From assembly GCA_964539095.1 (NCBI GenBank), contig CAZIFL010000009.1, positions 1-64,000 of the forward strand: a DNA stretch of 64,000 nucleotides. The letters run 5' to 3'. Within the stretch, counting starts at the first letter, position 1. The number at the start of each line of letters is the position of its first letter. Positions 24,451-31,852 of the stretch are shown piece by piece. The notes below the pieces were generated by a model. That model was not told the origin of the DNA. It saw only the letters and a program-made list of their open reading frames with translations, and ran no database searches. Made by a program: the position numbers and the translations under genes. The DNA is from DAIPKP01 sp964539095. Lineage in GTDB: Bacteria; Synergistota; Synergistia; Synergistales; Aminiphilaceae.

Positions 24451-25152
24451 ATGACCCGTTCCATATCTATCAGCTACAGCCCTTCCTGGAAGGCAGCCTT
24501 TCCGGGAGCCGTCATGGGGATGCTTTTCGTGGAAAACGCCCCAAACAGATTCCCCATTCCCTCGGAGATGGAATCTCTGCGGCTCGAAAAAGAGCAGAGC
24601 CTCAAAGAGCGTTACGGATCTCTTTCCCGAAAAGATCTTGCGACCCTTCCCGCTCTTGCCCCTTACGTAGCATACTACAAGGAGGGAAAAAGCACCTATC
24701 ACGTACTCCAGCAGATTGAGAGTATCGCCCAGGGAAAAAGAGCCATTCCAGCCCCTTCCTGCCACGTGCTGAACATGTTCATGGCGGAATTGGAATCCGG
24801 GCTTCTCACGGCGGGACACGATGTTTACGCTCTGGGAGAGGAGATAACGGTAGACATAACCCAAGAGGGGGATTCCTATACCATGCTTTCTGAAAAGAAG
24901 GCAAATCTCTCTCCGGGGGATATGTGCATCCGGGATGAAAGGGGCATTCTCTCATCCATTCTCCGGGGACCAAACCGGGAGAGCCGTATAGGGGAAGAGA
25001 CAAAGAATCTGCTCTTTACGGTCTATGCTCCCCGGGGAATATCCCTCGCCAGAGTAGAGGAACACCTTCAGAATATCGAAAACACCTTCCGCCGCTACGC
25101 CCCGGAAAGAGTGATTCGTTTTCTGGAGGTCTTCGAAAACGGCCCTGCCTAA
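24451..25152 (+). CDS. B3/B4 tRNA-binding-like domain protein
   Basis: A 233-residue protein of the B3_4 family, a domain borrowed from the phenylalanyl-tRNA synthetase beta subunit, where B3/B4 takes part in editing. Stand-alone forms are thought to be trans-editing or substrate-binding proteins; the specific role here is unknown. The central part VLNMFMAELESGLLTAGHDVYAL and the end RGISLARVEEHLQNIENTF are typical. The ATG at 24451 has AAAGGAGG 7 bases upstream; a longer in-frame opening to 24226 overlaps the divergent AraC gene and is rejected. Convergent with the sir2 gene, only 11 bp away, with no terminator visible between them. Confidence 0.8.
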   Translation: MTRSISISYSPSWKAAFPGAVMGMLFVENAPNRFPIPSEMESLRLEKEQSLKERYGSLSRKDLATLPALAPYVAYYKEGKSTYHVLQQIESIAQGKRAIPAPSCHVLNMFMAELESGLLTAGHDVYALGEEITVDITQEGDSYTMLSEKKANLSPGDMCIRDERGILSSILRGPNRESRIGEETKNLLFTVYAPRGISLARVEEHLQNIENTFRRYAPERVIRFLEVFENGPA

Positions 25153-25163
25153 AGGAAGCTCCT

Positions 25164-25907
25164 CTACGAGAGCAGGACTTCCACATCTCGAAGAAGGGGG
25201 AGAATATCCTCGTGAAAAACCCCGTCCGCTAAAGAATCCATAGGAGTGCCTTCTCGGTTCACGATCCCCAGCCATGCCCCGGAATCTTTGGCCATCTGGG
25301 GGTACCAGTTAGCGGGGGAGACGAGAAGGGAGGATCCCAGCACGAGAAAGAACGAAGCCTCTTTGGCAAGCTTTTCCGCCTTCTTCATGGCCTCAAAGGG
25401 GAGGGACTCCCCGAAAAGCACCACCCCGGGGCGCAACCGTCCTTTACAGGAGGAGCAGAGGGTATCTTCCAGAAGCCGCTCCCCGGGGAACTCTCCGCCG
25501 CACCCCATGCAGCGACAGCGGCGAAGGGTACCATGGAGTTCTGCGATCTCCGAAGACCCCCCCAAAGCGTGGTATCCATCCACGTTCTGGGTAACAATCC
25601 CCCTGAGCAAACCGAGGCGCTCCCACTTCCCCAAAATACGGTGTCCCTCGTTGGGAGCCGCCTCATAACATGCCCGGATACGCTCTCGGTAAAAATCAAT
25701 GCAGGTTTCGTACGACCCCCTCAGAGCCTCCACCGAGGCGAGCCGGGCCGGGTCGACCTGCTTCCAGAGCCCTCGAGAGGAACGAAAATCCGGCAATCCC
25801 GAGGCGGTGCTCATCCCCGCACCGGAGAAGATCACTCCGCCACCGCCTCGAAGAGCCTCCACCAGGGGAGCAAGCTCTTTGCTTCGTGCTTCTTCCAGAA
25901 TCATCAC
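25164..25907 (-). CDS. Sir2-family NAD-dependent protein deacylase
   Basis: A 247-residue sirtuin that removes acyl groups from lysine using NAD+. The Rossmann motif SGAGMSTASGLPDFRS, the NAD/catalytic QNVDGYH, and His in ELHGTLRRCRC are visible; the zinc ribbon is CRCMGC...CSSC. GSSLLVSPANWYPQMAK closes the NAD site. Its start overlaps the acpS stop (TGATG at 25904-25907), so it is coupled to acyl-carrier-protein activation. It is unusual to find a sirtuin in this operon; it may undo non-enzymatic acylation linked to acyl-CoA metabolism (inference). Confidence 0.93.
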   Translation of the reverse strand: MMILEEARSKELAPLVEALRGGGGVIFSGAGMSTASGLPDFRSSRGLWKQVDPARLASVEALRGSYETCIDFYRERIRACYEAAPNEGHRILGKWERLGLLRGIVTQNVDGYHALGGSSEIAELHGTLRRCRCMGCGGEFPGERLLEDTLCSSCKGRLRPGVVLFGESLPFEAMKKAEKLAKEASFFLVLGSSLLVSPANWYPQMAKDSGAWLGIVNREGTPMDSLADGVFHEDILPLLRDVEVLLS

Positions 25908-26296
25908 AGGTCCTCCTCTCCCGGGGGAGATTCCCCTTCGAGAACCACCACCGCCACCGCCAGATTCTCCTCGTGGGTAATGCTCACAAAAACACGCCGC
26001 ACCCCCCTGTTTCGGAGAAACTCTTTATTCTCTTCGGAAAAACGTAGTCGTGGGCCCTGGGGGGTGCGCTCCACCCAGCATCCGTGGAGCCCCATCTTTG
26101 CGAGCCCCAGCCCCGTGGCCTTGGCAAAGGCCTCCCGGGCGGCAAAGGCTCCCGCAAAGTGTCGGGAGGGACACCCCCGAGATCGGGCATATTCCCGCTC
26201 CTCAGGCATAAAGACCCGTTTTTCGAAGTGCGGGGATGCCACATAGTGCTTCATGCGCTCTATGGAACAGGCATCCACCCCCAATCCAAGGATCAT
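25904..26296 (-). CDS. acpS: Holo-[acyl-carrier-protein] synthase
   Basis: A 130-residue AcpS-type phosphopantetheinyl transferase that activates ACP for fatty-acid synthesis. The Mg2+ motif GVDACSIERM and the second motif FAAREAFAKATG are both intact, and VSITHEENLAVA is the usual C-terminal block. It is flanked by overlaps of 3-4 bp on both sides (DUF2993 upstream, sir2 downstream), so the three genes form a tight operon. Confidence 0.94.
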   Translation of the reverse strand: MILGLGVDACSIERMKHYVASPHFEKRVFMPEEREYARSRGCPSRHFAGAFAAREAFAKATGLGLAKMGLHGCWVERTPQGPRLRFSEENKEFLRNRGVRRVFVSITHEENLAVAVVVLEGESPPGEEDL

Positions 26297-27063
26297 AGGC
26301 TCTGCGCAAGCCCATGGTGATCCGAAAAAAACCAGAGACTCTCTCCATCCACTCGGACCTCCCTAATCTTCTGGGAGGGAAAAAAGGAGTGCACCGAAAG
26401 CACCGGAGCGATCTTTTCCACCTCCAGCGCAATGTCTCGGGTGGAGATAAAGGGATTATCGCTGGAAGAATCTACGAAATGCAGCACCGCCGTACCATTC
26501 TCCTGAGGAAGGTACACCCCCTGAAGCCCTACGGTAGCTTTGAGAGGAATGGTGGTATTGCGTACGTACACCCCCTTGAAGTCAAGGGCATTATGATCCG
26601 CCGCAAGCTCCCCGATCTGAAAAGCCGGATAGAGACCCTGCAGAGCTTCCGAGAGATCTTCCAGAAGCACCGCCCCCGAAACCTTGCCCTCCTTAAAGTG
26701 CCGGAGCACTACCCGATGCTCCTCCACCCGAAAAGAGACCGCCTCAACATAGATGGTGATGGAGTCATACCGTAGCCCTTCGAGAGAAGCTCCCCGCACA
26801 AAACAGAACATCTCCTTGGCCCGGTGAATGCCCCCCGACGAAGAGAGCCCCTTCAGAACCACCGAAACCTTTTCCGCCTCAAGCTGCCCCTGGAGATTCG
26901 CCGCAATACGATCTTCGTAAGAGATGATCTTTTCTTCGGCGTATACTGCAGACGCCGCATACGCCACGGAGCCACCGAAAAGAGGCAGCATGAAAATCCA
27001 GAAGAGCAACCATATTCCGGAAACCAACCATACTTTTTGTTTTTTTCTCATCTTTTTTTCCAT
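26293..27063 (-). CDS. DUF2993 (LmeA-like) exported protein
   Basis: A 256-residue protein with an N-terminal signal or anchor (WLVSGIWLLFWIFMLPLFGG) and a long beta-rich domain of the DUF2993/LmeA type (about 45-250), which resembles lipid-binding tubular folds. A mycobacterial homologue affects lipomannan elongation; here envelope lipid or glycolipid handling is an inference. The ATG at 27063 is preferred because GGGGGAG lies eight bases ahead; an ATG three codons earlier (27072) is also possible. Its stop overlaps the start of acpS by 4 bp. Pairing with lipid-synthesis gene acpS fits an envelope role. Confidence 0.72.
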   Translation of the reverse strand: MEKKMRKKQKVWLVSGIWLLFWIFMLPLFGGSVAYAASAVYAEEKIISYEDRIAANLQGQLEAEKVSVVLKGLSSSGGIHRAKEMFCFVRGASLEGLRYDSITIYVEAVSFRVEEHRVVLRHFKEGKVSGAVLLEDLSEALQGLYPAFQIGELAADHNALDFKGVYVRNTTIPLKATVGLQGVYLPQENGTAVLHFVDSSSDNPFISTRDIALEVEKIAPVLSVHSFFPSQKIREVRVDGESLWFFSDHHGLAQSL

Positions 27064-27126
27064 ATCATGCACTCCCCCGTTTTTTCAGCTTGCAGAGAAC
27101 AGTATACCGAAAAAACCACCTCCGTG

Positions 27127-27273
27127 TCAGGGCAGGAATGCCGAAAAAAAGCGGAGGAACCTTCGAATCCTCGAAAGTTCCTCCGCAAAGTCTCTATCAT
27201 TCCCTCTCATAAGTGCATACAACCAGATATTCGTATCTACGAAAGAACGCCGGAATGGTTCAGCAACGCTCAT
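27127..27273 (-). pseudogene. Truncated PIN-domain toxin
   Basis: A 48-codon frame overlaps the end of the antitoxin gene (27260-27273), as usual in toxin-antitoxin pairs. Residues 9-24 read SFVDTNIWLYALMRGN, the classic start of a PIN nuclease with the first catalytic Asp. After about residue 32 the homology stops and the frame runs into a terminator (27144-27186). Intact PIN toxins have about 130 residues with three or four acidic positions, so this is a remnant without nuclease activity. It is too short for most gene finders. Confidence 0.75.
27144..27186 (-). terminator. Intrinsic terminator inside the PIN remnant
   Basis: On the minus strand GCGGAGGAAC and GTTCCTCCGC form a 10-bp stem, extended by TTCGA/TCGAA, followed by T7. 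It ends the antitoxin-PIN transcript. It probably replaced the rest of the toxin gene by deletion. Confidence 0.92.
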
Positions 27274-27472
27274 GAGCATCTTCCCTGCTCAAAGGATGGA
27301 AGTCAGGTATTTCAAGAGGCTGCCGCAGCAAATCATCAATAAAAGTGTCTCCTGCCTCCGGCGTCTCCATCAACACGAGAACACGCACTTCATCTCTGAG
27401 ATGCTTCTGATAGGGAGCAGGAATTTGGATTGCCCCATCCTTAATCTTAGCCTTAAACTCTACGGCGTACAT
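27260..27472 (-). CDS. Antitoxin of a PIN-type toxin-antitoxin pair
   Basis: A 70-residue protein of the small antitoxin family that accompanies PIN toxins (start MYAVEFKAKIKDGAIQIP, then a beta-rich DNA-binding part, and an acidic C-terminus FIDDLLRQPLEIPDF). The C-terminal part would contact the toxin, the N-terminal part the operator. Ribosome site GGGAGG precedes the ATG; the leader GGAGGCGTTTTTC is nearly the same as that of galU. The partner toxin is truncated, so this is an orphan antitoxin that may still bind DNA or neutralise toxins elsewhere. Confidence 0.78.
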   Translation of the reverse strand: MYAVEFKAKIKDGAIQIPAPYQKHLRDEVRVLVLMETPEAGDTFIDDLLRQPLEIPDFHPLSREDAHERC

Positions 27473-27590
27473 GAAAAACGCCTCCCTTCATGTCCAACAC
27501 ATCTCGGAAGGGCTTTTCTTTCGAAGAGAAAGCCCTGAGGGAAATAATACCATAAAATTCAAATTTTCAGAGTCCTCTCCTTGAGGCTTT

Positions 27591-27737
27591 TCTATTCTGC
27601 TACAATGGCATCACAAGGATGGGTGATGCAAAACTATGTCGAATCCGGAACGCATGGGCAAAGGCTCCATACCGTTGCTGCTGCTTCATTTCTCCCTTCC
27701 CGCCATTGCGGGATTGGTGGCAAATGCTCTTTACAAT
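27591..27737. repeat. Diverged copy (A) of the MATE gene promoter and 5' end
   Basis: About 90% identical to 29134-29280 over 147 bp, including the TGCTACAAT promoter-like box, the leader and the first 34 codons. One base is inserted in the leader. The nine differences inside the coding part are all synonymous, so both copies evolved under selection before this one was cut off. Confidence 0.85.
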
Positions 27738-27827
27738 AAGGAGAAAGAAAAGTACGGACTCCCCTTATTAAGCGAAATCTCCCTTTTGTTTAATAGTACC
27801 GTTGCTTACTTAGAGATCGTTGCATAA
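27636..27827 (+). pseudogene. Truncated MATE gene 5' end fused to an unrelated tail
   Basis: A 63-codon frame. Residues 1-34 are identical to the start of the MATE transporter at 29179 (SNPERMGKGSIPLLLLHFS and on). At residue 35 the sequence switches to a 29-residue tail (KEKEKYGLPLLSEISLL...) that I do not recognise; it is lower in G+C than the surroundings. The stop lies 14 bp ahead of the Fic start and the two are likely coupled by AAGGAGC. The tail could be the end of a gene that came with Fic, such as a small partner protein. As a transporter it is dead. Confidence 0.75.
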
Positions 27828-27841
27828 GGAGCTGCCAGAAT

Positions 27842-29005
27842 ATGATACGTGGTATGACAGGACGCTATGAAACAACAACTGTAGCGGGAGAGGAGATCCA
27901 CGCATTTCTCCCGAATCCGTTGCCACCTGCGCCGTCTCTTGAAATGAGCGACCAAAGGCAGCGGCTCTTGGAGCGTGCCACACTAGCCTTAGGGCGGCTG
28001 GATAGTATCACTCTTCTTCTACCAAATGCCGAGCTTTTCCTCTATGCTTACGTTCGCCGAGAAGCGGTGCTCTCTTCTCAGATTGAGGGAACACAATCTT
28101 CCCTTGTTCAGCTCATGCTTTTCGAACTGCATGAGGCTCCGGGAGTGCCTCTAGATGATGTAGTAGAGGTCTCCAATTACGTGGCTGCACTCAATCACGG
28201 GCTCAAAAGGCTGCAAGAAGGATTCCCCCTTTCTAATCGCCTGATTCGGGAAATGCACGCTATTCTTCTCTCACGGGGTAGAGGGAGTGAGAGAACCCCG
28301 GGCGAATTCCGGCATTCTCAGAACTGGATCGGCGGAACCCGTCCAGGCAATGCTCATTTTGTCCCACCACCACCGCACTCTGTAGAGAAATGCATGTCTA
28401 CCCTTGAAGGTTTTCTTCATAACCAGGGGAACCCCTATCCCTCGGTAATCAAGGCGGCACTCGTGCATTTTCAATTCGAAACGATTCACCCCTTTCTAGA
28501 TGGAAACGGGCGTGTTGGACGATTACTGATCGCATTCATTCTTCACTGCGATAAGGTTCTCGCACAACCCCTACTCTATCTGAGCTTATATTTCAAGCAA
28601 CATCGATCCGAGTATTATCGATTGCTTGATCAAGTACGCATCCACGGGGACTGGGAAGCCTGGATAGACTTCTTTTTGGAAGGAGTGGAACAGACCGCCT
28701 CGAATGCGGTTGAAACCGCAAAAAAACTTGTCGATCTTTTTGAAGAGGACGCAGAGAGAATCCAATCCCTTGGGCGAACTGCCTCTACGGTTCTTCGTGT
28801 TTTTCGCATTCTCCGCCAGCGTCCTGTGGTGACGTTGAACGAAATTTGTGAACAAACCTCCCTCTCTTTCCCCTCTGCCGCTAAGGGGATGCAGGCATTG
28901 GAAACACTGGAAATTGCCCAGGAAATCACCGGAAATCGTCGCAACCGGGTATTTTCCTACAGAGAGCATCTTGCCATTCTAAGCGAGGGGGCAGAACCGC
29001 TGTAA
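27842..29005 (+). CDS. Fic family protein with C-terminal winged helix
   Basis: A 387-residue protein. Fic enzymes transfer AMP or other groups from nucleotides to Ser, Thr or Tyr of target proteins. The active-site loop HPFLDGNGRVGR is complete (residues 216-227, catalytic His216). The N-terminal inhibitory helix motif SSQIEG (78-83) makes it a self-inhibited class II Fic. The C-terminus (about 315-387) looks like a winged helix (VVTLNEICEQTSLSFPSAAKGMQAL), so it may bind DNA. Lower G+C than neighbours and its position between two MATE 5' copies indicate transfer. Target unknown; an antitoxin gene is not needed for class II Fic. Confidence 0.92.
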   Translation: MIRGMTGRYETTTVAGEEIHAFLPNPLPPAPSLEMSDQRQRLLERATLALGRLDSITLLLPNAELFLYAYVRREAVLSSQIEGTQSSLVQLMLFELHEAPGVPLDDVVEVSNYVAALNHGLKRLQEGFPLSNRLIREMHAILLSRGRGSERTPGEFRHSQNWIGGTRPGNAHFVPPPPHSVEKCMSTLEGFLHNQGNPYPSVIKAALVHFQFETIHPFLDGNGRVGRLLIAFILHCDKVLAQPLLYLSLYFKQHRSEYYRLLDQVRIHGDWEAWIDFFLEGVEQTASNAVETAKKLVDLFEEDAERIQSLGRTASTVLRVFRILRQRPVVTLNEICEQTSLSFPSAAKGMQALETLEIAQEITGNRRNRVFSYREHLAILSEGAEPL

Positions 29006-29133
29006 AGCGACAGTTCTATGATACTGCCAAACCCAACTTTACCATACCAAGGGATCCCCCTTTCAGCATTCATTATAAATCTTCCTGGCTACTCGAGAAT
29101 ACAGTCCGTGGATTGGGCCTATCCTCGGGGTCT

Positions 29134-29280
29134 TTTTCTTCTGCTACAATAGCACCACAAGGACGGGTGATCAAAACTATGTCGAATCCGGAACGTATGG
29201 GGAAAGGCTCCATACCGCTGTTGTTGCTCCATTTTTCCCTTCCCGCCATTGCGGGATTGGTGGCAAACGCTCTCTACAAT
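29134..29280. repeat. Copy (B) of the duplicated MATE 5' end
   Basis: Partner of 27591-27737; here it leads into the intact MATE gene. The TACAAT box in it (about 29143-29149) may be the MATE promoter. Confidence 0.85.
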
Positions 29281-30531
29281 ATTGTGGATCGTATCTTCGT
29301 GGGACACTACGTGGGCCCCGAGGGTATCGGGGCTCTTTCGGTGGCCTTTCCCTTCATGGTGGCCATCAGTGCGGTGACTGCCCTGGTAGGCACCGGGGGG
29401 GCATCGCTTCTCTCCCGGCTTCTGGGGGAAAACCGACGCCGCCGGGCGGAGCGGGGGCTTGCCAACGCTCTGCTGCTTCTCCTGATAGGCGGGGGGATTC
29501 TCTGCCTCTTGGGAAGCCTCTTTCCGGAGCAGCTTCTGCGGCTCTCGGGCTCCACCGAAAGCCTTCTTCCTTTGTCCATGGAATATTTCTCCGTCATTCT
29601 CTGGGGGGTCCCCTTCTGGGTCACCAGCATGGGGATGAACCATCTGATCCGCTCCGAAGGAGCCCCCCGGTATGCCATGATGACACTCTTTCTCGGAGCG
29701 GGGGGGAATGTGATTCTCGACTGGATATTTATTGCCAAACTCGGCATGGGGATCACCGGGGCCGCCTTGGGAACCGTGCTGGCCCAGGGGCTCGCCTTTA
29801 TCTGGGTCTTTCTCTTCTATCTTGGCCCCTGGAAGGTGAGCGTCTTTCGCCTCTATCTCCGGAATTTTCTTCCCAAGTGGATTCTGGTGCGCCAGATCCT
29901 TGCGGTGGGTCTTTCTCCCTTTTTTCTGGAGCTTGCCTTCACCCTCCTCATGGGGATCTTCAACACCCTTCTCGGCACGTACGGGGGGGATCTCGCCATC
30001 GCCTCCATGGGGATCTTTTTCAGCCTGGATGCCCTGCTCTATCTCCCTCCCATCGGCATCGGGGAGGGGCTTCTTCCCATCATCGGCTACAACTTCGGAG
30101 CCAAGAATTATCCCCGGGTTCGCCGGGCGGTGGGGCTCGCCCTGGCAGGGTGCGTGGGGCTCTTTACCTGCAACTTTCTGGCGGTGATGTTTTTCGCCCC
30201 CCAGATGGCGGCCCTCTTCAGCAGCTCCAGCCCGGAGCTTATCGCCCTCACCGCCCGAAGCCTCCGAATCGGCTACGCCGCAGTGCCGGGAGCAGCGGTG
30301 GGAATTATCACCACCTTCACCCTTCAGGCTCTGGGAAAGGCCCGGCTCAGCATTCTCATCAGCCTCAGCAGGATGGCCCTCTTTCTCGTCCCCGCCGCCC
30401 TCATTCTCCCGCGCTTTTTCGGAGTGGACGGGGTGTGGATGTCCTTTCCCCTGGCGGATTTCGTTCAGGTGATCTTCTCCGGTGGCTTCCTTCTCCGGGA
30501 GATGCGGCGCCTGGGGAGGGAGATTTCCTGA
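29179..30531 (+). CDS. MATE family multidrug/Na+-driven efflux transporter
   Basis: A 450-residue inner-membrane protein with 12 predicted helices in two related halves, the usual MATE length. The DinF/NorM-like features are LPAIAGLVANALYNIVDRIFVG in helix 1 and IGEGLLPIIGYNFGAKNYPR in the second half, typical of the MepA-like branch. It would export cationic drugs or metabolites in exchange for Na+ or H+. The ATG at 29179 is used; it has only a weak ribosome site (GGACGGGTGA). Its first 34 residues have an exact protein copy at 27636. Confidence 0.92.
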   Translation: MSNPERMGKGSIPLLLLHFSLPAIAGLVANALYNIVDRIFVGHYVGPEGIGALSVAFPFMVAISAVTALVGTGGASLLSRLLGENRRRRAERGLANALLLLLIGGGILCLLGSLFPEQLLRLSGSTESLLPLSMEYFSVILWGVPFWVTSMGMNHLIRSEGAPRYAMMTLFLGAGGNVILDWIFIAKLGMGITGAALGTVLAQGLAFIWVFLFYLGPWKVSVFRLYLRNFLPKWILVRQILAVGLSPFFLELAFTLLMGIFNTLLGTYGGDLAIASMGIFFSLDALLYLPPIGIGEGLLPIIGYNFGAKNYPRVRRAVGLALAGCVGLFTCNFLAVMFFAPQMAALFSSSSPELIALTARSLRIGYAAVPGAAVGIITTFTLQALGKARLSILISLSRMALFLVPAALILPRFFGVDGVWMSFPLADFVQVIFSGGFLLREMRRLGREIS

Positions 30532-30549
30532 AAAAGGCTTTGGAAGCGC

Positions 30550-30585
30550 AAAAAAGCAGCCTCCAGGAAAAGCCTGAGGGCTGCT
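30550..30585 (-). terminator. Hairpin after the MATE gene, stronger on the minus strand
   Basis: AGCAGCCTC (30555-30563) pairs with GAGGGCTGCT (30576-30585) with one bulged G. On the minus strand T6 follows, a good terminator; on the plus strand only TTGATAT follows, a weak one. It lies where the MATE transcript should end. The 30586-30851 stretch holds no gene that I accept. Confidence 0.55.
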
Positions 30586-30851
30586 TGATATGACACAGAA
30601 TTGGTCTATTTTTCGAACAGCTCGCTCTGAGAACCGAGACGAACCAAGTCAACCGTCGTTTCAGATATCCAGCAAATCAGCAGAACATCTGGTAAAAGGT
30701 GACACACTCTATGGTCCTTCCAATTCCCCTCTTGAAGCTGTTTGTGGAGCCCAAGTGGGTCCCTTTTATATCACCAAATACAAAAGCGATAAAAGCCGAC
30801 AAATGATAACCGAAAAGGTTACAAAAACATCTGCAAGGAGGGAGCAGGACG

Positions 30852-31457
30852 ATGAATCTCGAAAAAACTATGGCTTCACTGACGGATAAGGGATACGAAG
30901 TTTCATGTTTCGATACCCCCCAGGAAGCCGCTGCCTACCTGGACGGGAAGGTGGACGGCAAGACCGTGGGCTTCGGCGATTCGGAGACACTCATGACTCT
31001 AAATCTGTATGACATGCTTTCAAAGCACAACGAAGTCCATGATCCTATGCATCGTCCTCCGGGATTAAATTTTTGGTCCACCGCAAAGCTCTGCCTAACT
31101 ACGGATATCTTTTTCACCTCTGTGAACGCCCTGGCGGAGACCGGGGAGATGGTTAATATCGATGGAACGGGTAATCGCGTGGCGGGCTCTTTGTTTGGGC
31201 ACGAAAAGGTGTATTTTGTTATTGGAGAAAATAAAGTGGTTCCGACTTTAGAGGAAGCCATATGGCGTGCCCGCAACATAGCAGCTCCCCGAAACGCAGC
31301 CCGTCACGGCTACAGCACCCCCTGTGCCGTTCATCAGGATAGATGTTACGACTGTAGCAGTGAGCAGAGAATATGCTGTGGCCAGATAATACATTACAAA
31401 AAAATGAACCGGATGGAGATGGAGGTTGTTCTGATAAAGGAAACCCTGGGACTTTAG
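30852..31457 (+). CDS. LUD domain (DUF162) protein, LutC-like
   Basis: A 201-residue cytoplasmic protein of the LUD family found in lactate-utilisation proteins LutB/LutC and many stand-alone forms. The start LEKTMASLTDKGYEVSCF, the TVGFGDSETLMTL block and NIDGTGNRVAGSLFGHEKVYFV are characteristic. The C-terminus contains a cysteine cluster, CAVHQDRCYDC and RICC, which may bind a metal. Stand-alone LUD proteins have no settled function. AAGGAGGGAG precedes the ATG. No other lut gene is nearby. Confidence 0.85.
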   Translation: MNLEKTMASLTDKGYEVSCFDTPQEAAAYLDGKVDGKTVGFGDSETLMTLNLYDMLSKHNEVHDPMHRPPGLNFWSTAKLCLTTDIFFTSVNALAETGEMVNIDGTGNRVAGSLFGHEKVYFVIGENKVVPTLEEAIWRARNIAAPRNAARHGYSTPCAVHQDRCYDCSSEQRICCGQIIHYKKMNRMEMEVVLIKETLGL

Positions 31458-31487
31458 CCGTTAGGGTGCAAAAAGGGGGGGGCAAAT

Positions 31488-31525
31488 CCCCTCCCCGGAA
31501 AAATCTTGGGCTCTCCGGGGAGGGG
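31488..31525. repeat. 11-bp GC-rich inverted repeat between convergent genes
   Basis: CCCCTCCCCGG (31488-31498) pairs with CCGGGGAGGGG (31515-31525). It lies between the LUD gene and the minus-strand 98-residue gene. No T-run touches it; on the minus strand a T5 follows after about 13 bases. It may stop both transcripts or protect their ends. Confidence 0.5.
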
Positions 31526-31551
31526 TAAGGAGGTTGTGCAAGCTAAAAGCT

Positions 31552-31848
31552 CTACAGACCTTCTTTGCGGAAGGAGTATGCGGCGGTGTAGGCGTAGGTA
31601 TAACCCGAGGTGGTGAAGTTGCCCTGCTCTTCCACTCTTGCCTGGGTTTGGGAGAAAATCGTTATGATGAGCTGAGAACCCCCGGGAAAGACGTAGCGGT
31701 AGCGGTTGGTTTCCACCTTACTTGCGGTGGCCTCCCCTGCATTGTCGATGCGGATGGAAACACTCTCTTCGGAGATATGCACTGCCCGGCAGAGTACGCC
31801 GTAATCTACCTGCACCATGGCGGAAGAGGCGGCCTCTTCCAGAAGCAT
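31552..31848 (-). CDS. Small protein of unknown function downstream of the hybrid kinase
   Basis: A 98-residue soluble protein I do not recognise. It has a beta-rich look (VSIRIDNAG, RYVFPGGSQLIITIFSQ) and no cysteine cluster or membrane segment. Its ATG follows the kinase stop by four bases, and the kinase's last codons AAGGAGAGG serve as its ribosome site, so the two are translationally coupled. It is likely an output or accessory partner of that kinase. A PilZ-like fold is one guess, without motif support. Confidence 0.65.
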   Translation of the reverse strand: MLLEEAASSAMVQVDYGVLCRAVHISEESVSIRIDNAGEATASKVETNRYRYVFPGGSQLIITIFSQTQARVEEQGNFTTSGYTYAYTAAYSFRKEGL

Positions 31849-31852
31849 TCCG

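Noticed and set aside
30590..30889. 99-codon frame before the LUD gene
   Set aside because: It overlaps the LUD start in another frame, has no ribosome site and mixed composition. More likely leader DNA.
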